Assembly (NCBI GenBank): GCA_020354275.1
Contig: CP070645.1
Span: forward strand, 480,878-492,021
From: Dehalococcoidales bacterium
GTDB taxonomy: Bacteria; Chloroflexota; Dehalococcoidia; Dehalococcoidales; UBA2162
DNA: 11,144 bases
Direction: 5' to 3'
The position numbers and the translations under genes are program-made. The notes beneath the pieces were generated by a model that made no database searches, was not told the origin of the DNA, and saw only the letters and a list, made by a program, of their open reading frames with translations. Within the stretch, counting starts at the first letter, position 1, and each line of letters opens with the position of its first letter. This document shows, piece after piece, positions 6,795 through 11,144 of the stretch.

Positions 6795-7997
6795 ATGTCT
6801 GTCTTCACCGATTATAAGAAAGAGATAATGGAGGCGGCCCATAATGAACGGATAAGGCTGGCCCTATCACGTGCCATTGCCAGCTACCGGGCCAACACCA
6901 ACAGCGCATTAAAGAAGTTTCCTCATACCGTAAAGATGGCCGAGGAGGTCAGGGGAATCAAGGCTGATGCCATCGGCCGGATGGAGGAACTGGCCGGGCA
7001 GGCGGCTGAAGCCATCGAGTCGAATAAGGGCAAAGCCTATATCGCCAGAACGGCCGGTGAAGCCCTGGAAATTATAGATAAGCTGGTGGGCACAGATAAG
7101 CTTATTGTCAAGGGCAAGAGCATGACCGGCGAGGAAATCGGGCTGCGGGAGCATTTAGAGGAAGAGGGCAATGAGGTTTACGAGACGGACCTGGGTGAGT
7201 TTATCATTCAGAAGCTTGATTCCAGACCGATGCACATTCTCTCGCCAGCGATTCATGTCCCCAAGGAGGACGTTGCCCAGCTCTTTTCGCGGATTACCGG
7301 TGAGGAGCTACCGGCCGATGATATCGAAAAGCTGGTAGCCACGGCCAGGAAGCTGCTCAGGGAGAAATACTTCCAGGCGGATATCGGCCTCAGCGGCGCC
7401 AATGTAGTGGCGGCTGATACCGGCACACTGTTTCTCATTGAGAACGAGGGTAATATTCGCCTGGCTACCGGGGCCCCACCGGTACATATCGCACTCATCG
7501 GTATGGAGAAACTGGTGCCAACCCTTGGTGACGCCAACAAGGTTGCCGAGGTAACTTGGCGTTACGCCAATTACGTTGTCCCGTCATATGTCAGCCTGGT
7601 TTCCGGCCCCAGCAAGACGGGAGACATTGAAAAAGTGACTACCTACGGGGCGCACGGCCCCCGGGAGTTCCATGTCATATTTATGGACGACGGCCGCACT
7701 GAGCTGGCCCGCCACCCCGTGCTACAGCAGGCGCTCTATTGCCTGAGGTGCGGCGGGTGTCTCTACGAATGCCCTGTCTACGCGGTGACCGCTGGCCACT
7801 TTGGGGATAAGTACTTCGCCGGTGTCGGTGCTGTCTGGGCGGCAATGATAAACCATAATGTGGAAAAAGCGGCATCAATAGCTTATACTTGCCTTACCTG
7901 TGGAAGGTGCAAGGTGAGGTGTCCCATGGCGATTGATGTGCCGCAGATGATGGTCGAGCTTAGAAGATTGATTGCAGAGGGCGATTCATCAGTCTGA
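6795..7997 (+). CDS. LutB/LldF-like LUD-domain ferredoxin protein
   Basis: A 400-residue protein of the COG1139 family, known from the LutABC lactate oxidation complex. Residues about 70-300 form the LUD domain, with NVVAADTGTLFLIENEGN (203-220), VPSYVSLVSGPSKTGDIE (262-279) and YGAHGPREFHVI (284-295). Two classic [4Fe-4S] motifs follow: Cys316, 319, 322 and 326-Pro, then Cys366, 369, 372 and 376-Pro. The protein ends about 24 residues after the last cysteine. LutB is usually some 470 residues with a further C-terminal region, which is missing here. Ribosome site GGAGG (6781-6785) lies nine bases before the ATG. Its partner is the CCG protein just upstream. No LutC gene is present, and the surroundings are C4 metabolism rather than lactate genes, so lactate oxidation is only one possibility. 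It may carry electrons for the fumarate/succinate enzyme. Confidence 0.87.
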   Translation: MSVFTDYKKEIMEAAHNERIRLALSRAIASYRANTNSALKKFPHTVKMAEEVRGIKADAIGRMEELAGQAAEAIESNKGKAYIARTAGEALEIIDKLVGTDKLIVKGKSMTGEEIGLREHLEEEGNEVYETDLGEFIIQKLDSRPMHILSPAIHVPKEDVAQLFSRITGEELPADDIEKLVATARKLLREKYFQADIGLSGANVVAADTGTLFLIENEGNIRLATGAPPVHIALIGMEKLVPTLGDANKVAEVTWRYANYVVPSYVSLVSGPSKTGDIEKVTTYGAHGPREFHVIFMDDGRTELARHPVLQQALYCLRCGGCLYECPVYAVTAGHFGDKYFAGVGAVWAAMINHNVEKAASIAYTCLTCGRCKVRCPMAIDVPQMMVELRRLIAEGDSSV

Positions 7998-8013
7998 CTT
8001 GATTATGTATTGT

Positions 8014-8026
8014 AGAGCCAGGCTCT
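8014..8026 (+). other. Intergenic palindrome before the malic enzyme gene
   Basis: AGAGCC and GGCTCT flank a single A, a perfect 13-base inverted repeat. As RNA it would fold to five pairs with a three-base loop. It sits in the 54-base gap between the LutB-like and malic enzyme genes, the widest gap inside the rightward operon. No T run follows, so it is not a normal terminator. It could be an operator, an mRNA processing or stability element, or chance. Confidence 0.3.
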
Positions 8027-8051
8027 GAGTACCAGCCCGAAGGGGTGCGAT

Positions 8052-9407
8052 ATGTCAGCGAAGGTAACTGTAGAGGAACTCCTAGCCAAGGCCAGCAAAC
8101 CCGCCGAGGATGCCATGAAGCTCCACCCGTTCTATCGCGGTAAGATGCAGACTTTACCCAGATGCACGGTCCGCGACTTCAGTGATTTTGCTATATGGTA
8201 TACACCGGGGGTGGCCGAACCCTGCAAAGCAATACAGGCCGATAGAGAAAGAGTCTACGAATTTACCAGTAAATGGAATACGATAGCCGTGGTCTCTGAC
8301 GGCAGCCGGGTTCTGGGGCTGGGTGATATTGGTCCAGAAGCCGGTATGCCGGTAATGGAAGGCAAGGCCCTGCTCTTCAAATACCTGGGCGGGGTGGACG
8401 CCGTGCCGATATGTCTGGATACCAGGGACCCCGATGAGATTATACAGGCGGTGAAGTGGTTGCAGCCTGCCTTCGGTGGTATCAACCTGGAGGACATCTC
8501 CAGCCCCAAGTGCTTCTATATTCTCGATAGGCTACGAGCCGAAGCCGAGATCCCAGTATGGCACGATGACCAGCAGGGCACGGCAACCGTTACCCTGGCC
8601 GGGTTGACCAATGCCATGAAAATCGTGGGTAAGAAGAAGGAGGAGTTAAAGCTGGCAGTAATTGGTGTCGGTGCCGCTAATGTGGCTATTCTGAGAATAC
8701 TCTTTGCCGAGGGTTTCCAACCAGCCAACACCATCGTTGTGGATAGCAGGGGTACCCTCCATATAGCCAGGGTTGACCTTGAGGAGAAGCAAAAAGAAAA
8801 CCCCTATAAATGGGATCTGTGCCAGAAGACCAACCCGGAAAAAAGGAGCGGCGGGATAGCCGAAGCCTTGAAGGGGGCAGATGCCTGCATCGCCCTTTCC
8901 AAATCAGGGCCGGGGGTAATTCTGCCGGAGTGGGTCAAGGCTATGGGAAGGGATGCTATCATCTTTGCCTGTGCCAATCCCGTTCCGGAAATATGGCCCT
9001 GGGAAGCCAAAGAAGCCGGGGCTAAAATTGTCGTTACCGGTCGGTCTGACTTCCCCAATCAGGTAAACAATTCCATCGGCTTCCCCGGCATCTTTCGCGG
9101 TGCTCTGGATGTTAGGGCCAGGACAATCACCGATGAGATGTGCATTGCTGCCGCCCATGAAATGGCTGAATATGCCGAAGGACGGGGCATAGATGAAGAT
9201 GATATTATACCCACCATGGCCGAATTGCAGGTTCATATCAGGATGGCAGTCGGGGCGGGAATGAAGGCAATTGAGCAGGGGATAGCCAGAATAAAGCTAA
9301 GCCGTGAAGAACTGGCCAGGCATGCCGAGAGCATGATCAAGGAAGCCAGAGAAATGACGGCTCTTCTTATGAAGGAGGGCTATATTCCTCAGGCACCGGG
9401 TGATTAG
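8052..9407 (+). CDS. Malic enzyme (NAD(P)-dependent malate dehydrogenase, decarboxylating)
   Basis: A 451-residue cytoplasmic enzyme that interconverts malate with pyruvate, CO2 and NAD(P)H. The catalytic tyrosine is in WYTPGVAEP (Tyr50) and the catalytic lysine in MEGKALLFK (Lys105). The metal ligands are Glu147-Asp148 (NLEDISSPKCF) and Asp172 (WHDDQQGTA). The nucleotide-binding loop GVGAAN (205-210) is followed by VVDSRG (229-234), and ANPVPEI (308-314) and GRSDFPNQVNNSIGFPG (330-346) complete the family signature. Length fits the short bacterial form. The C-terminal phosphotransacetylase-like domain of long MaeB proteins is absent. Coenzyme choice (NAD or NADP) cannot be settled from the loop. 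AAGGGG lies six bases before the ATG. With fumarase next door it links pyruvate to the C4 acids. No separate malate dehydrogenase is in the window. Confidence 0.93.
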   Translation: MSAKVTVEELLAKASKPAEDAMKLHPFYRGKMQTLPRCTVRDFSDFAIWYTPGVAEPCKAIQADRERVYEFTSKWNTIAVVSDGSRVLGLGDIGPEAGMPVMEGKALLFKYLGGVDAVPICLDTRDPDEIIQAVKWLQPAFGGINLEDISSPKCFYILDRLRAEAEIPVWHDDQQGTATVTLAGLTNAMKIVGKKKEELKLAVIGVGAANVAILRILFAEGFQPANTIVVDSRGTLHIARVDLEEKQKENPYKWDLCQKTNPEKRSGGIAEALKGADACIALSKSGPGVILPEWVKAMGRDAIIFACANPVPEIWPWEAKEAGAKIVVTGRSDFPNQVNNSIGFPGIFRGALDVRARTITDEMCIAAAHEMAEYAEGRGIDEDDIIPTMAELQVHIRMAVGAGMKAIEQGIARIKLSREELARHAESMIKEAREMTALLMKEGYIPQAPGD

Positions 9408-9430
9408 TGATATAAGGTGGCTCATAAAAG

Positions 9431-10276
9431 ATGAAAGAGATAGACTGCCGGCAGATAACCCAGACCGTATCCCGTCTGTTCCAGGATGCCTGTGTCAATC
9501 TTCCCGAGGATGTGCTGGCAGCTTTAAAAAAAGCCAGAGAAAACGAAAAGTCGGTTGTGGCGCAAAACGTGCTGGATATGATACTGGAAAATAGTAAGAT
9601 AGCTCGGGCAGAAAAGATTCCACTGTGCCAGGATACCGGTACCGCCGTGGTTTTGCTGGAGCTGGGCCAGGAGGTGCATATAACCGGCGGCGAACTCTAC
9701 CCGGCGATAAATGAAGGGGTGCGTCAGGGGTGTGACCGGGGCTATTTACGTAAGTCCATCGTCACCCAGCCCTACTCGGACAGAGTGAATACCCGTGACA
9801 ACACACCGGCGATTATCTATACCGATATCGTTCCCGGTGACGGGCTGAAAATCACGGTACTACCCAAGGGCGGTGGTGCCGAAAATATGAGCCGTCTGGC
9901 CATGCTGTCGCCTGTCCAGGGCCGCCAGGGGATAGTGGATTTCGTGGTCAGTGCCGTTGACGAGGCCGGCAGTAACCCATGCCCTCCGCTGATTGTGGGC
10001 GTCGGTATCGGGGGTACTGCCGAACACGCCCTTATGCTGGCCAAGCGGTCGTTGCTACGGCCGATCGGTGAACCCAACTCCGATGCGGAGCATGCCGGGC
10101 TGGAAAAAGAACTGCTGGAACGGATCAATAAGCTGGGCATCGGCCCGATGGGGTACGGTGGCAGCACCACGGCCCTGGCGGTTCATGTTGAGGTCTTGCC
10201 CTCGCATATTGCCAGTATGCCGGCAGCGGTCAACCTGCAGTGTCACAGTGCCCGCCATAAGGAAGCGGTACTCTAG
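9431..10276 (+). CDS. Class I fumarate hydratase, alpha subunit (N-terminal domain type)
   Basis: A 281-residue protein equal to the N-terminal half of class I iron-sulfur fumarases (PF05681), as in the two-subunit enzymes of anaerobes. It reversibly hydrates fumarate to malate with an oxygen-sensitive [4Fe-4S] cluster. The three probable cluster cysteines are Cys66 (PLCQDTG), Cys184 (SNPCPP) and Cys271 (NLQCHSARH). Other signatures are TRDNTPAIIY (121-130), PKGGGAEN (145-152), VGVGIGGT (189-196) and GPMGYGGSTTALAV (238-251). The ATG is supported by AAGGTGG about ten bases upstream. The gene lies 23 bases after the malic enzyme gene. The beta subunit (PF05683), often the next gene, is not in the window: an iron-sulfur subunit follows instead. 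The related L(+)-tartrate dehydratase alpha subunit (TtdA) is a less likely reading given the neighbours. Confidence 0.9.
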   Translation: MKEIDCRQITQTVSRLFQDACVNLPEDVLAALKKARENEKSVVAQNVLDMILENSKIARAEKIPLCQDTGTAVVLLELGQEVHITGGELYPAINEGVRQGCDRGYLRKSIVTQPYSDRVNTRDNTPAIIYTDIVPGDGLKITVLPKGGGAENMSRLAMLSPVQGRQGIVDFVVSAVDEAGSNPCPPLIVGVGIGGTAEHALMLAKRSLLRPIGEPNSDAEHAGLEKELLERINKLGIGPMGYGGSTTALAVHVEVLPSHIASMPAAVNLQCHSARHKEAVL

Positions 10277-10291
10277 AGCCGAGGTTAAATA

Positions 10292-10981
10292 ATGGCAGAA
10301 GACAATACTTTAGTGGATATTTATATTATGGGCCGGCACTACCGGGTCCCTGAGGGACTTACGATACTGACGGCGCTGGAATATTGCGGTTACCGTATGG
10401 TTCGCGGTTGTGGCTGCCGCGCCGGTTTCTGTGGTGCCTGCGCCACGGTCTATAACTTTAAGAACAATCCCCAGCTAAGGTTCGACCTTGCCTGCCAGAA
10501 GGCGGTGGAGCCGGACATGTTCCTGGTGCAGATACCGTTCTTCCCGGCGGTCAGGGCTATCTATAATCTAGCCGAGACAGAGGCCACCGGTGAGCAGGTG
10601 CTGGCCCTCTATCCTGACTTAGTTAAATGCTTCGGCTGCAATACCTGTACCAAGACCTGCCCCCAGGAGCTTGAGGTAATGTGGTTTATGTCCGATACCC
10701 TACGCGGTGATATTAAAGAGGTAGCCAACAAGTCCTTTGACTGTATTATGTGCGGCCTTTGTGCCGCCCGTTGCCCTCAGGGCCTGGTGCCCTATAATAT
10801 CGCCCTTCTTTGCCGGCGTCTGTACGGTCATTACCTGGCCCCGGTCTCCAAACACCTGGATGAGCGGATTGCCGGGATTGAAAGCGGTGAGTTCGATGAC
10901 GAACTGAAGAAGCTGAAAAAGATGGACGAGGACGAACTGCATAGCAAGTATGAGGAACGTGACATAGAGCCGGCCTATTGA
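10292..10981 (+). CDS. Fumarate reductase/succinate dehydrogenase-like iron-sulfur subunit ([2Fe-2S] + 2x[4Fe-4S])
   Basis: A 229-residue electron-transfer subunit. The N-terminal beta-grasp ferredoxin domain has Cys42, Cys47, Cys50 and Cys68 in the plant-type [2Fe-2S] pattern, plus an additional Cys40 (RGCGCRAGFCGAC). The C-terminal half carries two full ferredoxin motifs: Cys113, 116, 119, 123-Pro and Cys151, 154, 157, 161-Pro. Ordinary SdhB/FrdB binds one [4Fe-4S] and one [3Fe-4S] cluster, so this arrangement is closer to TfrB or HdrC-like proteins. The tail (185-229) is highly charged and probably helical. The ATG follows GAGG seven bases upstream, 15 bases after the fumarase gene. A probable flavoprotein gene starts 26 bases downstream, so it likely passes electrons to or from that active site. 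Physiological direction (fumarate reduction or succinate oxidation) is not shown by the sequence. Confidence 0.85.
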   Translation: MAEDNTLVDIYIMGRHYRVPEGLTILTALEYCGYRMVRGCGCRAGFCGACATVYNFKNNPQLRFDLACQKAVEPDMFLVQIPFFPAVRAIYNLAETEATGEQVLALYPDLVKCFGCNTCTKTCPQELEVMWFMSDTLRGDIKEVANKSFDCIMCGLCAARCPQGLVPYNIALLCRRLYGHYLAPVSKHLDERIAGIESGEFDDELKKLKKMDEDELHSKYEERDIEPAY

Positions 10982-11007
10982 GAACAGTTGGAACAAGGAG
11001 TTAGCCA

Positions 11008-11144
11008 ATGTATCCCGCTGACATGGAAAAAAGTATCGGTAAGGTAATAGCCACCAGGGAGAAGCGGCTTAGAGAGACCCTGCCCCGTCTCACTGAAGCA
11101 GAGAAGACGCCCCTGTTGCAGAAATACCACCCTGATTATATAGA
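11008..11144 (+). CDS. Probable flavoprotein subunit of fumarate reductase/succinate dehydrogenase (5' end only)
   Basis: Only the first 45 codons lie in the window. The ATG at 11008 is preceded by AAGGAG with a seven-base gap, an excellent ribosome site. The visible part reads MYPADMEKSIGKVIATREKR and ends with LLQKYHPDYI, a helical charged pre-domain. The FAD-binding GxGxxG has not yet been reached, so the sequence itself does not prove a flavoprotein. The identification rests on position directly after the iron-sulfur subunit and on a vague likeness to N-terminal extensions of FAD-dependent fumarate reductase-type proteins ending in HPDY. It could instead be another subunit of the same complex. 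Confidence 0.55.
   Translation, partial: MYPADMEKSIGKVIATREKRLRETLPRLTEAEKTPLLQKYHPDYI

Overview
The window looks like a chromosomal segment of an anaerobic bacterium. Iron-sulfur electron carriers are dense in it, and a reductive C4 (fumarate/succinate) branch of central carbon metabolism is clustered. Base composition is balanced, ribosome binding sites are of the AAGGAGG type, and the style of the proteins resembles Chloroflexota of the Dehalococcoidia type. That placement is an impression from the proteins and gene content, not a demonstrated fact. I see no mobile element, CRISPR array, tRNA or rRNA.

Left part (1-3510, all on the minus strand, read right to left): a TauE/SafE-family anion exporter; a 133-residue three-helix membrane protein of unknown function; a lipoprotein substrate-binding protein of the TrpX-like (ABC_sub_bind) family; and its ABC permease, which runs off the left edge. 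The ATPase of this transporter should lie just outside the window. The gap before the binding-protein gene holds a 10-bp direct repeat spaced three helical turns apart, promoter-like elements, and a perfect Shine-Dalgarno sequence that has no start codon.

Divergent control region (3511-3761): it separates the two arms. It holds a TTGACA-17-TAGACT promoter candidate pointing right, TATAAT-like boxes pointing left, a 9-bp direct repeat, and a small hairpin close to the sucC start.

Right part (3762-11144, all on the plus strand, tightly packed): sucC and sucD (succinyl-CoA synthetase); an HdrB/LutA-like protein with two CCG domains; a LutB-like LUD plus ferredoxin protein; an NAD(P)-dependent malic enzyme; the alpha subunit of a class I fumarase; an iron-sulfur subunit with one [2Fe-2S] and two [4Fe-4S] motifs; and the first 45 codons of what is probably the fumarate reductase/succinate dehydrogenase flavoprotein. 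Read in one direction the operon converts pyruvate + CO2 to malate, fumarate, succinate and succinyl-CoA. Read in the other it oxidises succinate to pyruvate.

The most interesting point is the electron-transfer equipment. No cytochrome b or quinone anchor gene is seen. Instead the same operon carries a CCG-domain protein, a LUD/ferredoxin protein and an iron-sulfur subunit that, taken together, resemble a split version of thiol:fumarate reductase (TfrAB) or a type-E (SdhE/MfrE) fumarate reductase.
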